Assembly (NCBI GenBank): GCA_027448945.1
Contig: DAIDMQ010000020.1
Span: 1-64,000 of the forward strand
DNA from: Gallionellaceae bacterium
Lineage (GTDB): Bacteria; Pseudomonadota; Gammaproteobacteria; Burkholderiales; Gallionellaceae
Reading direction: 5' to 3'
DNA length: 64,000 bases
In this document: in pieces, positions 37,020-47,526 of the stretch
How positions within the stretch are numbered: position 1 is the stretch's first letter
How the letters are laid out: each line of letters starts with the position of its first letter
The notes under the pieces: model-generated
Databases searched by the model: none
What the model was told of the DNA's origin: nothing
The model's input: only the letters and a program-made list of their open reading frames with translations
Made by a program: the position numbers and the translations under genes

Positions 37020-38325
37020 TCTTGCCCATCAACTGGCGGGGCGATTAGCGACGCTGATCTCTCCGCATAGCTCGATACTCATCGCATTTAGCGGCGGGGT
37101 AGATTCCGTCGTACTGTTACACATCCTGCATCAATTCGCCCATCGCTACGCTTGGCAACTCTCTGCATTACATGTGCATCATGGCATCAGTCCGCACGCG
37201 GATGCGTGGGCTGCCTTTTGCGAGCAACGCTGTACTGCTTACAACATCTCTTTTCACCTCGAGCAAGTCGATATAACTCCTCTGCGTGAACAGGGTGTGG
37301 AGGCCGCTGCGCGTCAGTTGCGTTATGCCGCATATGCCAAGCACCGTCAGGATTTTCTGGCACTTGCACATCATGCCGATGATCAGGCCGAGACTGTGTT
37401 GTTGCAGTTGTTGCGTGGCGCAGGCGTGCGCGGCACGAGTGCCATGCCCATGCTGGTCAGTCGTGATACACAATGGGTGCGCCCTCTGTTGGGTTGTACC
37501 CGTGTAGAGATCGAAGACTACGCACGCAGCCATCATCTAAGCTGGATAGAAGACGAGAGCAACGCCGATGATAGATACCCGCGAAATTTCTTGCGGCGTC
37601 AGGTGCTGCCGGTGCTGGTACAACGTTTCCCCGCTTATCGGTCAACGTTGGCACGCAGTGCGCAACACTTCCACGAGGCCAGTCAGCTACTGGATGAATT
37701 GGCACATCAGGATGCCAGCATCGCCATACAAAAAGAGCACCTGGATGTAACTGCTTTGCAAACTTTGAGCAACGCTCGCGCCAAGAATCTGTTGCGCTAT
37801 TTTCTGCAATATCTCCGTGCACCCATGCCTCAGGCCGCACAACTGGAAGATATGCTGCAGCAAATTTGTACAGCACGTGCAGATGCCGCCGTCTGTGTCA
37901 GCTATGGAGCATGGCAGGTGAGACGATATCGCAACGAGGTCTATGCCATGCCGACTTTGCCAGCATTGGAGAATGATCTGAGTGTGGCGAATCAGGAGTT
38001 GGCCGAGATGGATTGGCCAATGACTGGGGAGCATGTCGCCTTCATCCGTACACAAGGTGAGGGTATCAGTCTTGAAAAATTACTCTCTGCGCCAGTGACC
38101 TTGCGGGTCAGGCAGGGGGGCGAGTCGTTGCGTCCCCACTCTCATGCTAGCCTGCGTACTTTGAAGAACCTGCTCCAAGAACATCATGTGCCACCCTGGC
38201 GACGTGACCGACTGCCATTATTGTATAGCGGTGCAACTTTGGTTTGTGTGCCAGGTGTTGCGATTGCTGCCGAGTATCAAGCGGGTGTGGATGAATCAGG
38301 TGTGCAACTCAAGCTATATCGTTGA
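36988..38325 (+). CDS. tilS: tRNA(Ile)-lysidine synthase
   Basis: Modifies C34 of tRNA-Ile(CAU) to lysidine so that it reads AUA. The PP-loop SGGVDS is at residues 35-40, followed by [41 protein letters not shown] and the [19 protein letters not shown] motif, then the C-terminal TilS domain. The 445 residues match the family. The ATG used overlaps accA; a start inside the overlap is normal here. A strong terminator follows. Confidence 0.93.
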   Translation: MENSRKSNSADLAHQLAGRLATLISPHSSILIAFSGGVDSVVLLHILHQFAHRYAWQLSALHVHHGISPHADAWAAFCEQRCTAYNISFHLEQVDITPLREQGVEAAARQLRYAAYAKHRQDFLALAHHADDQAETVLLQLLRGAGVRGTSAMPMLVSRDTQWVRPLLGCTRVEIEDYARSHHLSWIEDESNADDRYPRNFLRRQVLPVLVQRFPAYRSTLARSAQHFHEASQLLDELAHQDASIAIQKEHLDVTALQTLSNARAKNLLRYFLQYLRAPMPQAAQLEDMLQQICTARADAAVCVSYGAWQVRRYRNEVYAMPTLPALENDLSVANQELAEMDWPMTGEHVAFIRTQGEGISLEKLLSAPVTLRVRQGGESLRPHSHASLRTLKNLLQEHHVPPWRRDRLPLLYSGATLVCVPGVAIAAEYQAGVDESGVQLKLYR

Positions 38326-38342
38326 TACACAGCAGCAGACGT

Positions 38343-38377
38343 AAAAAAGCCGCACTTGATTCAAGTGCGGCTTTTTT
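38343..38377. terminator. Bidirectional terminator between tilS and rne
   Basis: A perfect 17-base stem (38343-38359 with 38361-38377) including flanking A6/T6 runs lies between convergent genes. It should end transcripts from both sides. Confidence 0.93.
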
Positions 38378-38392
38378 ATTGTCACTGAGTCT

Positions 38393-40900
38393 TTAAGACG
38401 TGTGGTGCTGAGTCTCGACCTGGACCAAAGGTTCTTCTAAATATACCTCATGTTTGCGTTCACGACGACGTGGTGTATGTGATTGCGGGTGGTGAGGTGT
38501 GGTGTAGTGGATCTTCGCGGCCTTGTTGGGATCAGTCTCGATTTGTACCAGACCTGCATCCGCCATGAGGGCAACAGGCGTCGCAATTTCAGCCACAACA
38601 GGTTGGGCTACTACCGCTGGTTTGCTTGGGTAGGCGACGTACTCAGTCGGTCTAACCATATTGCTAGGGAAAGCGTAGTACTCGGTAGGCACCAATTTCT
38701 TAGGCTGTCTTGGTGTGGCGGGTTGGGTCACTTGTTCTGCCATGACCAATTGTTCCACGTTGTTACCCTCGTTGTTTGTCACGACGTTTTCACGACGTTC
38801 ACGTTCACGACGACCACCACGACGGCCGCGACGACGACTGCCTTCACGCGCCGCTGACTCTTCACCAGCTTCGGGAGCGACCGCCTGTACTTGAGCCTCT
38901 ACTGCCGGTTTGGTTTCACGTGCTTCACGCGGTTCACGAGGTTCGCGTGGCGGACGTGGCTGCTTAGGCGCACGTGGCTCGCGTTGCTCTTGAGATTTTG
39001 GCTCATTGCCCGCGTTCTTGTTGCGTGGTTCAGCGCGCTCGCGACGACCTTCTCCGCGACCCTCATTGCGTTCACCGGATTTTTCAGCTTTATCGCCCTT
39101 GTCGCCACGTTCACCGCGGTCGCGACGCTTGCCACCGTCATTGCGCTCACCGCGCTCTGGACGTTCACTGCGTGGAGGGCGGGAGGTGGCTGTTTTGACT
39201 TTAGGTGCTTTGGATGCTTCTGGCTTTTCTTCAGACTTAAACCAACCCAATACCATGTCTAAGAAGGAGGCCGTCTTTACCTCGGCTATCTTCATAGGAG
39301 CGGGTTGTGTAGGCGTGATTCCTTGAACGACAGCTTGAGCACGAGCTGCTTTTTGTGGCTCTTGTGAACCAGCAGATTTATCTTCGGACGGCTTCTCAAC
39401 CATTTTGTAACTGGCAACTGCTTCGCTGACCACATCGTCATGCTTGATGCGGTTGATGCTGTAGTTAGGTGTTTCCAGATGCGGGTTAGGGATCAGTGTA
39501 ATGGCGACCTTCAGACGGGATTCGATGCGATGGATATCGCTGCGCTTCTCGTTGAGCAGAAAGGTGGCAACGTCCACAGGCACTTGTACCTGCAAAGCCG
39601 CGCTGCTTTCTTTCATGGCTTCTTCCTGCAAGATGCGCAGGATGTGCAAAGCTGAAGATTCTGTACCACGGATATGACCTATGCCGCTGCAACGCGGGCA
39701 GGCCATGTAGTTGCTCTCGCCCAGACTAGGTTGCAAACGCTGACGGGACAGTTCCAACAGGCCGAAGCGTGAAATCTTTGCAGTCTGCACACGGGCACGG
39801 TCATAGCGCAGAGAGTCGCGCAAACGATTCTCCACATCACGCTGGTTGCGGCTGTTCTCCATGTCGATGAAGTCGATGACGATCAAGCCACCCAGATCGC
39901 GCAAGCGCATCTGACGGGCAATCTCTTCGGCTGCTTCAAGATTGGTGTTGAACGCAGTGTGCTCGATGTCCGCACCCTTGGTCGCACGCGCCGAGTTGAT
40001 GTCGATTGCGGTCAATGCTTCGGTGTGGTCGATGACGATTGCGCCACCGGAAGGCAGACGCACTTCACGAGCATGCGCAGACTCGATCTGGTGTTCGATT
40101 TGGAAGCGCGAAAATAATGGCACATCATCTTGGTAGAACTTGATGCGGTCGACATTATCGGGCATTACGGTGCTCATGAAGGCCAGTGCTTGTTGGAATA
40201 CTTCTTCGGTATCGATGAGAATCTCGCCAATCTCGGGGTTGAAGTAATCACGGATGGCGCGTACCACCAAGCTGCTTTCCAGATAGATCAAGGAAGGTGC
40301 TTTTTCTGATTTGGCCGCGCCGTCTATAGCTTCCCACAACTGGGTCAGGTAGTTCAAGTCCCATTGCAGTTCTTCCTGATTGCGACCAATGCCGGCAGTA
40401 CGGGCGATGATGCTCATACCGTTCGGCACTTCTACATGCGACAGCACTTCACGCAACTCATTACGCTCTTCGCCTTCGATGCGACGCGACACGCCGCCGC
40501 CGTTCGCGTTGTTAGGCATCAAAACGATGTAACGACCTGCCAGGCTGACGTAGGTGGTGAGGGCTGCGCCCTTGTTGCCGCGCTCGTCCTTTTCGACTTG
40601 AACCAGCAGTTCCTGTCCTTCGCGTAGTGCTTCCTTTACCGATGGACGGCTGGGACAACCGGGTTGGTAGTACTGTGGTGATACTTCTTTGAAGGGCAAA
40701 AAGCCGTGACGCGAGCCGCCATATTCGACGAAACAGGCTTCTAAGCTAGGCTCGATGCGAGTGATGACTGCTTTGTAGATGTTACTTTTACGTTGTTCTT
40801 TACCGGCTGTTTCAATGTCGAGGTCGATGAGTTTCTGACCGTCGACAATGGCGACACGGAGTTCTTCCGGTTGTGTCGCATTGAATAACATGCGTTTCAT
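38393..40900 (-). CDS. rne: Ribonuclease E
   Basis: Main endoribonuclease for mRNA decay and for rRNA/tRNA maturation; scaffold of the degradosome. The 835 residues begin with the canonical [22 protein letters not shown] and have an S1 domain (about 36-120), the DNase-I-like active site ([15 protein letters not shown] and [11 protein letters not shown] aspartates) and the Zn-link CPRC ([11 protein letters not shown]). The C-terminal half is disordered, Arg/Glu-rich ([17 protein letters not shown]) and ends in a 100-residue His/Pro/Tyr-rich tail. It is shorter than the E. coli enzyme (1061). A long untranslated leader lies upstream, as expected for an autoregulated rne. Confidence 0.95.
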   Translation of the reverse strand: MKRMLFNATQPEELRVAIVDGQKLIDLDIETAGKEQRKSNIYKAVITRIEPSLEACFVEYGGSRHGFLPFKEVSPQYYQPGCPSRPSVKEALREGQELLVQVEKDERGNKGAALTTYVSLAGRYIVLMPNNANGGGVSRRIEGEERNELREVLSHVEVPNGMSIIARTAGIGRNQEELQWDLNYLTQLWEAIDGAAKSEKAPSLIYLESSLVVRAIRDYFNPEIGEILIDTEEVFQQALAFMSTVMPDNVDRIKFYQDDVPLFSRFQIEHQIESAHAREVRLPSGGAIVIDHTEALTAIDINSARATKGADIEHTAFNTNLEAAEEIARQMRLRDLGGLIVIDFIDMENSRNQRDVENRLRDSLRYDRARVQTAKISRFGLLELSRQRLQPSLGESNYMACPRCSGIGHIRGTESSALHILRILQEEAMKESSAALQVQVPVDVATFLLNEKRSDIHRIESRLKVAITLIPNPHLETPNYSINRIKHDDVVSEAVASYKMVEKPSEDKSAGSQEPQKAARAQAVVQGITPTQPAPMKIAEVKTASFLDMVLGWFKSEEKPEASKAPKVKTATSRPPRSERPERGERNDGGKRRDRGERGDKGDKAEKSGERNEGRGEGRRERAEPRNKNAGNEPKSQEQREPRAPKQPRPPREPREPREARETKPAVEAQVQAVAPEAGEESAAREGSRRRGRRGGRRERERRENVVTNNEGNNVEQLVMAEQVTQPATPRQPKKLVPTEYYAFPSNMVRPTEYVAYPSKPAVVAQPVVAEIATPVALMADAGLVQIETDPNKAAKIHYTTPHHPQSHTPRRRERKHEVYLEEPLVQVETQHHTS

Positions 40901-41399
40901 TTATATTTTCTCCCGCGCTCTGACACGGGGTGTTCCAGGCTGCACGCGGCTAAGCGTGAATGAGCCAACAGTGAGCGGCAAACAGCGTTAATAGCTTCGT
41001 AACGGTTGCTCGACGTAGCTCTCTATCGTAGCCAGTCTTAAAAATCGGGTGGGGGCACAGGTGTCTGGATGTCGTGTGAGGGAGTACCTTAGAAAGTCTG
41101 CAAGGGGGTTAGACCTCGACTCATGCAAACTTTTGGCTCGACCTTAGCAAAACGTCCTGACTTTTGCGCCACCACGGAAAATCCACAGGTGCTTTGAGCG
41201 CGTAAATCAATTACTATCGTCGCTGGTTCCGGTGGACGATATTAACCGGGCCGCGGCGGAAGGTCGGATAGGCGGCAGTTACGCCGAAGAATCTGTACGG
41301 CGAGAGCGCCGCAGAAATTCAGTAACGATAGATTCCTAATCAGAAACATACCGATAAACACCCAACTCCAAATCGCGCGAGCGGCGAAGTATATTCATA
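40901..41399. other. Divergent rne / rluC intergenic region
   Basis: Almost 500 bases without a gene. In E. coli the corresponding region holds the long rne 5' leader with hairpins that RNase E cuts to control its own synthesis, and a similar role is likely here. GC-rich inverted segments are visible around 41250-41320 (GCCGCGGCGG, GGCGGC, GGCGAGAGCGCCGC). I could not identify promoter boxes with confidence. Confidence 0.6.
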
Positions 41400-42344
41400 A
41401 TGAATGGTTTAAGCAAAGAATCTGTCACATTTTTAGAGATAGATGAGAGTGGTGCTGATCAACGCATCGATAACTTCCTCTTTCGTCATCTAAAAGGTGT
41501 GCCCAAGAGTCATATATATCGCATCCTGCGTGGCGAAGTCAGGGTCAATAAGAAGCGTATAGATCAGACCTATAGGCTGCAGTTAGGCGATCTTTTACGC
41601 ATCCCGCCGATACGTGTGGCAGAAAAGACGGCTGCGGAGGTGACACATATCCCGCCAGTCGAATTCCCCATCATCTACGAAGATGATGCCTTGATCGCAT
41701 TGAACAAACCTTCCGGTGTTGCAGTACATGGCGGTAGTGGGGTGAGTTTCGGGGTCATAGAACAGATGCGACGCGCCCGACCACAGGCCAAGTTTTTGGA
41801 GCTAGTCCATCGTCTGGACAGAGAGACCTCCGGTATCTTGCTACTGGCCAAGAAACGTTCCGCGTTGGTCGCCATGCACGAAATTATGCGCGAAGGAAAT
41901 AGCGACAAACGCTATTTTGCGCTGGTATTGGGGCAATGGAAGAACGTGAAACAGCATGTGAAGCTGCCTTTATATAAGTTTGATACCCCTCAGGGTGAGA
42001 AGCGTGTGATGGTCAGGGAGGATGGACAAGCTTCGCATACCATCTTCTTGTTGCAGAAAAGTTGGAATGATTTCAGTCTACTAGAAGCACACCTCAAGAC
42101 TGGGCGCACCCACCAGATTCGCGTGCATCTGTCGCATCTGGGCTTCCCCATTGCGGGTGATGATAAATACGGCGACTTTTCACGCAATAAAGTATTAATG
42201 AAACAGGGGCTTAAGCGTATGTTTCTACATGCACACAGTATCGCCTTCGCCCATCCTTTGACTGGTGAAGCAATGCAGTTAAATGCGCCTTTACCGAATG
42301 AGCTCGAAAGCTTTATCACTAAATTAGACAGTCAGATCACCTAA
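41400..42344 (+). CDS. rluC: 23S rRNA pseudouridine synthase RluC
   Basis: Makes pseudouridines at 955, 2504 and 2580 of 23S rRNA in E. coli. The 314 residues have an N-terminal S4 RNA-binding domain (QRIDNFLFRHLKGVPKSHIYRILRGEVRVN) and the RluA-family catalytic motif LVHRLDRETSG with Asp140. KTGRTHQIRVHLSHLGFPIAGDDKYG is the final conserved block. Its position divergent from rne is the classical rluC position. RluD or RluA would be less likely from this context. Confidence 0.94.
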   Translation: MNGLSKESVTFLEIDESGADQRIDNFLFRHLKGVPKSHIYRILRGEVRVNKKRIDQTYRLQLGDLLRIPPIRVAEKTAAEVTHIPPVEFPIIYEDDALIALNKPSGVAVHGGSGVSFGVIEQMRRARPQAKFLELVHRLDRETSGILLLAKKRSALVAMHEIMREGNSDKRYFALVLGQWKNVKQHVKLPLYKFDTPQGEKRVMVREDGQASHTIFLLQKSWNDFSLLEAHLKTGRTHQIRVHLSHLGFPIAGDDKYGDFSRNKVLMKQGLKRMFLHAHSIAFAHPLTGEAMQLNAPLPNELESFITKLDSQIT

Positions 42345-42367
42345 ATTACATCAACATGGGAGCAGTT

Positions 42368-42700
42368 ATGCATTTCAATAAGAGTGTTACTTTGATAACT
42401 TTGGTCTTGTTGGGCAGTTTGAGTGGGTGTGCCGACAAATTCATCAAACCGGTCGCAGGCGTGGAGCGTGTCTCATTGGCCGATGCCAGCCAAGTGATGC
42501 AGTGTGAGTCCAAAGGTAAGATCATTGCGAGCGTGTTTGCAAAAGTGGGCTTCATCACCCGTGATGCTGATGAAGTCGAAGCTGATCTACTCAAATTGGC
42601 TTTCAATGAGGCGGTCGCAGTTGCTGGCGATACCATCGTCAAGGGGGAGCAGCCTGAGTTTGGTAAGCGTGCCTTCAATATCTATCGTTGCAGATCTTGA
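42368..42700 (+). CDS. DUF4156-like lipoprotein
   Basis: A 110-residue protein with a lipoprotein signal peptide ending in LSGC (lipidated Cys about residue 22). GGGAG about 5 bases upstream supports the ATG at 42368 over the upstream ATG at 42356. The C-terminal part (QCESKGKIIASVFAKVGFITRD...GDTIVKGEQ) resembles the DUF4156/YjeI family. Its function is unknown; the location is probably the periplasmic face of a membrane. Confidence 0.75.
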   Translation: MHFNKSVTLITLVLLGSLSGCADKFIKPVAGVERVSLADASQVMQCESKGKIIASVFAKVGFITRDADEVEADLLKLAFNEAVAVAGDTIVKGEQPEFGKRAFNIYRCRS

Positions 42701-42790
42701 TTAATACACGAAGAGCACCAGACATTTCGGGCTGGGTGCTGTCTAGTGTTAAGATGGAGGGTCTACATAATCCTTCCCCGTACGTCTGAT

Positions 42791-43081
42791 ATGCCAACCA
42801 CCAGCTTACGTGAAAAAATATTGAATATCATGCTAGGTTCCAGCAGCCAGATGCCTGTCTATTTTAGTCAGTTTCAAAAAGCACTTTCACCGAGCGTGAA
42901 GCAGGAGGAACTGCAAACCATGCTGGACGATATGTGTGTGAATCGTGAGCTACAAACTTGCAACGGTTTTAAAGATGGCAAGGAGTATGTGTGCTACTGG
43001 TTGTCAGGTAATCTGCCGCCGGCATGGGGCAAGCCCAGCAAGATCGTTGCAGCTTTGAAGAAGAAACCAACTACCGTTTAG
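42791..43081 (+). CDS. Conserved hypothetical protein
   Basis: A 96-residue soluble protein not recognised. The N-terminal SLREKILNIMLGSSSQMPVYFSQFQKAL and middle KQEELQTMLDDMCVNRELQTC read like a small winged-helix fold, and the end is basic and Pro-rich (GKPSKIVAALKKKP). Two Cys are present but no metal motif. I used the ATG at 42791; an upstream in-frame start at 42746 lacks support. It lies between the lipoprotein and the DUF5062-like gene. Confidence 0.55.
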   Translation: MPTTSLREKILNIMLGSSSQMPVYFSQFQKALSPSVKQEELQTMLDDMCVNRELQTCNGFKDGKEYVCYWLSGNLPPAWGKPSKIVAALKKKPTTV

Positions 43082-43118
43082 TCAGTCATCGCTTAATGGC
43101 AACTCAGAAAAGGTGAAC

Positions 43119-43373
43119 ATGAAGAAGTTGAAACATGAGGCTGAACTGTTCAAAGCGGCTTTGCAAGCGGGTATCGAATACGCTGAAGCGCGTGGCGTAG
43201 TCGAGTTCGAGCCTGGTGATTCTGCCAGTGAAAAGCTACTTTATATATACAGACTGTTAGTACACGACAAAATCATCGCGCCTTTGCCTGAAGATCAAGT
43301 TGCCGAAAAGACGCTGCGCCATCGCTTGTCAATGTGGCATGCAAAAAACTTAGCGAAAATCACCCCGGGTTGA
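43119..43373 (+). CDS. DUF5062-like small protein
   Basis: An 84-residue helical protein: MKKLKHEAELFKAALQAGIEYAEARG, then FEPGDSASEKLLYIYRLLVHDKIIAPLPEDQ. This pattern matches the DUF5062 family as I remember it. The function is unknown. AAAGG is 5-6 bases upstream of the ATG. A strong terminator follows. Confidence 0.65.
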   Translation: MKKLKHEAELFKAALQAGIEYAEARGVVEFEPGDSASEKLLYIYRLLVHDKIIAPLPEDQVAEKTLRHRLSMWHAKNLAKITPG

Positions 43374-43415
43374 AATGAAGGTTTCTTGATACACCAGTCG
43401 GGGGTGAATAACCAT

Positions 43416-43452
43416 AAAAAATGATGCCGCATAGTCGCGGCATCATTTTTTT
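43416..43452. terminator. Bidirectional terminator before hslO
   Basis: TGATGCCGC (43422-43430) pairs with GCGGCATCA (43437-43445) with A6 and T7 flanks and a 6-base loop. It lies between the DUF5062-like gene and hslO, which are convergent. Confidence 0.93.
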
Positions 43453-43493
43453 CGTTGGCTGAATGTGTCGGCAGAGGATGCCAAGTCTAACAA

Positions 43494-44369
43494 TCAATGG
43501 TGAGTTTCATTGTTGGTGACCGTGGCAGCTTCGGTGAAAAGCACGGCTGCATCGACTGCGTCGAATTCATAGCGTTGATTGCAAAATTCGCAGTGCACTT
43601 CTATGGTTTCTCTTTCCGCCAAGATGGATGCGACTTCTCCTGTACCTAACATTCTGAGCATCTGTGCGACGTTGTCACGTGAACAGGTACAGGAGAATTC
43701 GACGGCTTGTTCCTCGAATAGACGCACATCTTCTTCGTGGTATAGCCTGTAGAGCAACTCTACAGTCGAGAGCTGCATCAGCTCATCATGCTGCAAAGTG
43801 GCGGCCAACTGGATGATCCGTGTCCAAGCATCGGCATCGTTTTCCGCCTGTTCCGGCAGCTTTTGCAGCAACATCCCAGCCGCCGCGCGATCGTCGGCAG
43901 CGAGCCACAAACGGGTCTCCAATTGTTCGGAGCGGGTCAGGTAGTTTTGCAGGATCTCGGCGATGGTGTCGCCTTCCAATTCCACGATGCCTTGATAAGC
44001 TTGTTTGCCATTCTTAGGTGCGAGCGTGATGACGAAGCGACCATCGCCGACAAGCTCTTGTAAGCTGCCAGTGACTTCGCCGTCCCACTTTGCGGTTGCA
44101 CGGACTTTCAAGTCGCCCGTACATTCGACGACTAGCAACTGGATCGCGCCTTGTCCTTGGATCTGCAAGATGAGTGAACCATCCAGTTTGAGGGTGGCGG
44201 CCAGGAGGACGGCTGCTGCGCACAGCTCACCCATCAGTAGGCGCATTTGTGGGGGATAGTCGTGTAGCGCAATCACCTTGCGCCAAGTGTCATCCAGATG
44301 TACGCGTTCGCCACGGATGGGTGCGTGTTCGAATATGAAACGGAGTAAGGAGTCAGGGTGGTTCTTCAT
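43494..44369 (-). CDS. hslO: Redox-regulated chaperone Hsp33
   Basis: Holdase chaperone activated when oxidation releases its zinc. The 291 residues contain the Hsp33 core (PPQMRLLMGELCAAAVLLAATLKLDGSLILQIQGQG) and the C-terminal zinc switch with Cys-Thr-Cys in EFSCTCSRDN and CEFC in EVHCEFCNQRYEF. All four redox cysteines are present. I chose the ATG at 44369, which gives the usual N-terminus (SLLRFIFEHAPIRGERVHL); an upstream frame adds 14 non-conserved residues. Confidence 0.95.
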   Translation of the reverse strand: MKNHPDSLLRFIFEHAPIRGERVHLDDTWRKVIALHDYPPQMRLLMGELCAAAVLLAATLKLDGSLILQIQGQGAIQLLVVECTGDLKVRATAKWDGEVTGSLQELVGDGRFVITLAPKNGKQAYQGIVELEGDTIAEILQNYLTRSEQLETRLWLAADDRAAAGMLLQKLPEQAENDADAWTRIIQLAATLQHDELMQLSTVELLYRLYHEEDVRLFEEQAVEFSCTCSRDNVAQMLRMLGTGEVASILAERETIEVHCEFCNQRYEFDAVDAAVLFTEAATVTNNETHH

Positions 44370-44474
44370 GGTTCTAAATAATTTCACGCGTCTTTGATTG
44401 ATCAAATTCACCCGCTAACCTAGACGCGATCTCAAGAAAACAGGCTAGCGGCATCACGAATTTATGCTGAAAAC

Positions 44475-45560
44475 TCAGCCTTTAGTTCGGGTCAGTAATA
44501 CTGTAATCTCTTCACGGTCGTGGTAGAGCTGTTTGGCAGTCATACGGTAGTTGATACCTTCATCATCCAGACTTTTACGTATGCCGCCCAAAGCGCTATC
44601 CACTGCACCCAGACGTTGTTTCATCGGTAGCTTGAGATTGAAGATGGCATTTTTGCACCAGCCAGAAACAAACCAGGCCGCCATCAGTTCGGCGACTTTG
44701 CCGGGTTTCTCTATCATGTCGCAGATCAACCAATCCACTGTTTTCTTGGGGGCGTATTTGAAGCCGTCCTGTCTGAGGTGCTCGACTAATGGATGTTTGG
44801 CCAATACACCTTTCATCGGGCCGTTGTCGATGGCGCTTACACGTATGCCGCGCTTGACCATCTGCCAAGTCCAACCGCCGGGCGCCGCACCCAGATCGAC
44901 TGCGGTCATACCGCTACGCAGCATGCGCGCTTCTTCGCTACGGCTCATGAACACCTCTATGGCTTCAGCCAGCTTTAGCGTGGAACGGCTGGGCGCGTCA
45001 GCAGGCATGTTCTGTCTGTGTATACCCATCAGATAGGGCGAACTGTTGTATGGATCACTGGTGCAGATCAGGGCTTGTTGCTTGTCCGGGAAAAAGATAT
45101 GCAAACGCGGCAAGTGGTTGTTTTTGTAAGTGGCTTCGCCTGCGGCCAGGTCTTGTAATTTACCCGATGCCCGCAACGCATCTTCCAGTAAGGGTTGGAA
45201 GCGCTTGGTGAAACCGGACAGTGTCTTGCCGTCATTGGTGTCAGGTACTTCCAGCCATAGCGCACCGAAACTGCCTTCCAGTTTTGCGATGGCGGCAAGC
45301 AAAGGTGTCAAGCGGTCGCGTTCTGGCAATATGGCAATAGTGTGTTCGAGTTTCAGCAACTGGCGCGCGAAGATCAAATCCTGGTAACGCAAACTTTGCA
45401 GGTTCAGGGCGATCTGCACATGGCCGGTGTCGGCGACGATGGGCGCTTGTTCAACTCCGATGATGGGGCGTTGTTGCTTGGCCTGACGCAGGGTTTCTTG
45501 CGCACAGTCTTGTTCGAAGCCGGGACGGCAATATAGCAACCATAGCGTGTTCTTGTTCAT
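44475..45560 (-). CDS. rlmM: 23S rRNA 2'-O-ribose methyltransferase RlmM
   Basis: Methylates the ribose of C2498 in 23S rRNA. The 361-residue protein starts NTLWLLYCRPGFEQDCAQE, has a THUMP-like N-terminal half, and the Rossmann AdoMet site AVDLGAAPGGWTWQMVKRG followed by DWLICDMIEKPGKV. The K-D-K-E type catalytic residues fit the FtsJ-like fold. AGAGG lies upstream of the ATG at 45560. The length is near E. coli RlmM (366). Confidence 0.9.
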   Translation of the reverse strand: MNKNTLWLLYCRPGFEQDCAQETLRQAKQQRPIIGVEQAPIVADTGHVQIALNLQSLRYQDLIFARQLLKLEHTIAILPERDRLTPLLAAIAKLEGSFGALWLEVPDTNDGKTLSGFTKRFQPLLEDALRASGKLQDLAAGEATYKNNHLPRLHIFFPDKQQALICTSDPYNSSPYLMGIHRQNMPADAPSRSTLKLAEAIEVFMSRSEEARMLRSGMTAVDLGAAPGGWTWQMVKRGIRVSAIDNGPMKGVLAKHPLVEHLRQDGFKYAPKKTVDWLICDMIEKPGKVAELMAAWFVSGWCKNAIFNLKLPMKQRLGAVDSALGGIRKSLDDEGINYRMTAKQLYHDREEITVLLTRTKG

Positions 45561-45570
45561 AGTGTGCCTC

Positions 45571-46182
45571 TTAAGTGTCTGCGCGCAGACGCGGTAGGTG
45601 GATGTGCCAACGGATTGCGGCCAGACGGATGATGACGATGCTGATAATGGCACTGATCATCGCGGTGTTGTGTGGCATTTCCAGTTGTTCCAGCAGTATG
45701 AACAAGGTTGCACCCGCGAGTGAAGCGGTGGCATAGATGTCAGTCCGCAAAATCAGCGGGACTTCATTGCATAAAATGTCACGTATAACACCGCCGAACA
45801 CACCCGTGATCACGCCCATCAGGCTGGCGATCAGCCAAGGTGTGCCGAGTTTCAAGGCGACACTGGTACCGATGACGGTAAATAGCGCCAGACCCACGGC
45901 ATCGGGAATAAGGAAGAAATTTTTGGGGAAGCTAATGCGGCGTCCCAAGAAGAATGTGGCCGTGCCGGCGATTAGGCCGACGGCGACATAGACGGGGTCG
46001 TGTATCCAATACACCGGTAAGCGGCCCAGCAAGATATCGCGCACCGTACCGCCACCTATGCCTGAAATGACGGCGATGACCAGCACGCCGAACAGGTCTA
46101 GCTCGCGGCGATGGGCTTCTAAGGTGGTAGTGATGGCGCAGACAGCGACTGCGCAAAGATCGAGCAGGTAGATCAGACTCAT
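45571..46182 (-). CDS. TRIC-type (UPF0126) membrane protein
   Basis: A 203-residue protein with seven hydrophobic segments and two internally similar halves, each with a Gly-rich motif: VISGIGGGTVRDILLG and GVITGVFGGVIRDILCNEVP. This is the bacterial TRIC/YadS family, which forms K+-permeable trimers in studied members. It lies 10 bases upstream of rlmM on the same strand, so the two may be co-transcribed. Confidence 0.88.
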   Translation of the reverse strand: MSLIYLLDLCAVAVCAITTTLEAHRRELDLFGVLVIAVISGIGGGTVRDILLGRLPVYWIHDPVYVAVGLIAGTATFFLGRRISFPKNFFLIPDAVGLALFTVIGTSVALKLGTPWLIASLMGVITGVFGGVIRDILCNEVPLILRTDIYATASLAGATLFILLEQLEMPHNTAMISAIISIVIIRLAAIRWHIHLPRLRADT

Positions 46183-46265
46183 GGCTACAGCAGAAAATTA
46201 AAGGCCCGCATTATACGAGCCGCCTGTCTCTACTGCCTGACTATTCGGCCTGCGCCAGTAATACC

Positions 46266-46703
46266 TCAATGGATCAGTGATCTGGCGGAAGCGGCCTTGC
46301 TCGAAATTTTGTGCTGAAAACGATCGCGGTCGATGATGAATCGTTCATGTGTGCCTTGGGCGATCATGTCCACGCCATCATCTGCTTCGACCTCAAAGGT
46401 CACTCGGCGGCCTTCGACTGCGATGATCTGCACTTTGGCGGTGACGATCATGCCGGGCGGGGTGGGGGCGAGGTGACTGACGTTGATGTGAGTGCCCAGT
46501 GATTGTTCGGTGGGCCAATCCAGATGTGGGTTGAGGGCATTGATGCACGCCCACTCCAAGAAGCCCACCATGTAACCTGTAGCGAACACTTCCGGCATCT
46601 GCTGAAATTCGGGTGACTCAGGATAGAGCGCGGGCACAGTCTTGGTGTCGGGTACGCGGAAACTGAAGCTATGTCTGAGGCCTGGTTTGAGTGTGTCTTT
46701 CAC
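46266..46703 (-). CDS. FlK-like hotdog thioesterase
   Basis: A 145-residue single hotdog domain. VFATGYMVGFLEWACINAL and SLGTHINVSHLAPTPPGM match the fluoroacetyl-CoA thioesterase (FlK)-like family, with the conserved Glu and His at the active-site positions. The real substrate is probably a short acyl-CoA; fluoroacetate use is not implied. The start is GTG with GAGGAG 7 bases upstream. Confidence 0.8.
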   Translation of the reverse strand: MKDTLKPGLRHSFSFRVPDTKTVPALYPESPEFQQMPEVFATGYMVGFLEWACINALNPHLDWPTEQSLGTHINVSHLAPTPPGMIVTAKVQIIAVEGRRVTFEVEADDGVDMIAQGTHERFIIDRDRFQHKISSKAASARSLIH

Positions 46704-46850
46704 GGTGTACTCCTCGCATCATGTGGACGGAATCTAAGGCGGACTGTACGGATACCCTGGTTTGTGGTCAACCTCAAAATGCTGGATACAGGTCGACAGG
46801 GTGACATCGCTAAGTGTTAAACTTCGCGCCTATTTTTTTGCAGGCCGATG

Positions 46851-47507
46851 ATGAGTAAACGCTACGATTTAATCGTGTTCGACTGGGATGGCACGGTGAT
46901 GGATTCGACCGCGATTATCGCGGGTTCTATACAGGCAGCTAGCCGCGATCTTGGCTTGACTGTGCCCAGCGATGAGGCTGCTCGTCATGTGATCGGTTTG
47001 GGTCTGCAACAGGCCTTGCGCCATGCCGTGCCGGACGCACCTGAAGATATGTACGATGAGCTGGTGGCACGTTACCGGCATCACTTCCTGTTGCAAGACG
47101 GCAACATTCCCTTGTTCGACCAGGCGCGCGAGACCATAGAAGAGCTCTATCTGCAGGGTTATTGGTTGGCAGTCGCGACCGGTAAGAATCGCAACGGTTT
47201 GGAACGTGCACTGACGAGTACCGATATGAAGAAATACTTTCATGCTACACGCACAGCAGAGCAAACTTTTTCCAAGCCCAATCCCGCCATGTTGTTTGAA
47301 CTCATGGATGAACTGGGTGTCAGTGCTGAGCGCACCCTGATGATAGGGGATACCACACACGATTTGCTGATGGCGCAGAATGCCCAAGTGGATTCGGTGG
47401 CGCTGGGACATGGAGCCCATCCACCAGAGCAGTTGCGTGAATTGGGGCCGCTAGCTTTGCTGGATGACTTTGTGCAATTGCGCACTTGGTTCAAAGAGAA
47501 CATTTAA
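46851..47507 (+). CDS. HAD-family phosphatase, Gph-like
   Basis: A 218-residue HAD hydrolase with the nucleophile motif FDWDGTVMDS, motif II in VATGK, and the metal-binding GDTTHDLLMAQNA. The cap domain is helical, as in phosphoglycolate phosphatase. Substrate specificity cannot be read from sequence. Two adjacent ATG codons exist (46848, 46851); the second has the better distance to AGG. It lies 19 bases upstream of sppA, and this pair commonly follows rluC in Betaproteobacteria. Confidence 0.85.
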   Translation: MSKRYDLIVFDWDGTVMDSTAIIAGSIQAASRDLGLTVPSDEAARHVIGLGLQQALRHAVPDAPEDMYDELVARYRHHFLLQDGNIPLFDQARETIEELYLQGYWLAVATGKNRNGLERALTSTDMKKYFHATRTAEQTFSKPNPAMLFELMDELGVSAERTLMIGDTTHDLLMAQNAQVDSVALGHGAHPPEQLRELGPLALLDDFVQLRTWFKENI

Positions 47508-47526
47508 TCAAATATAGGAATAGCAC

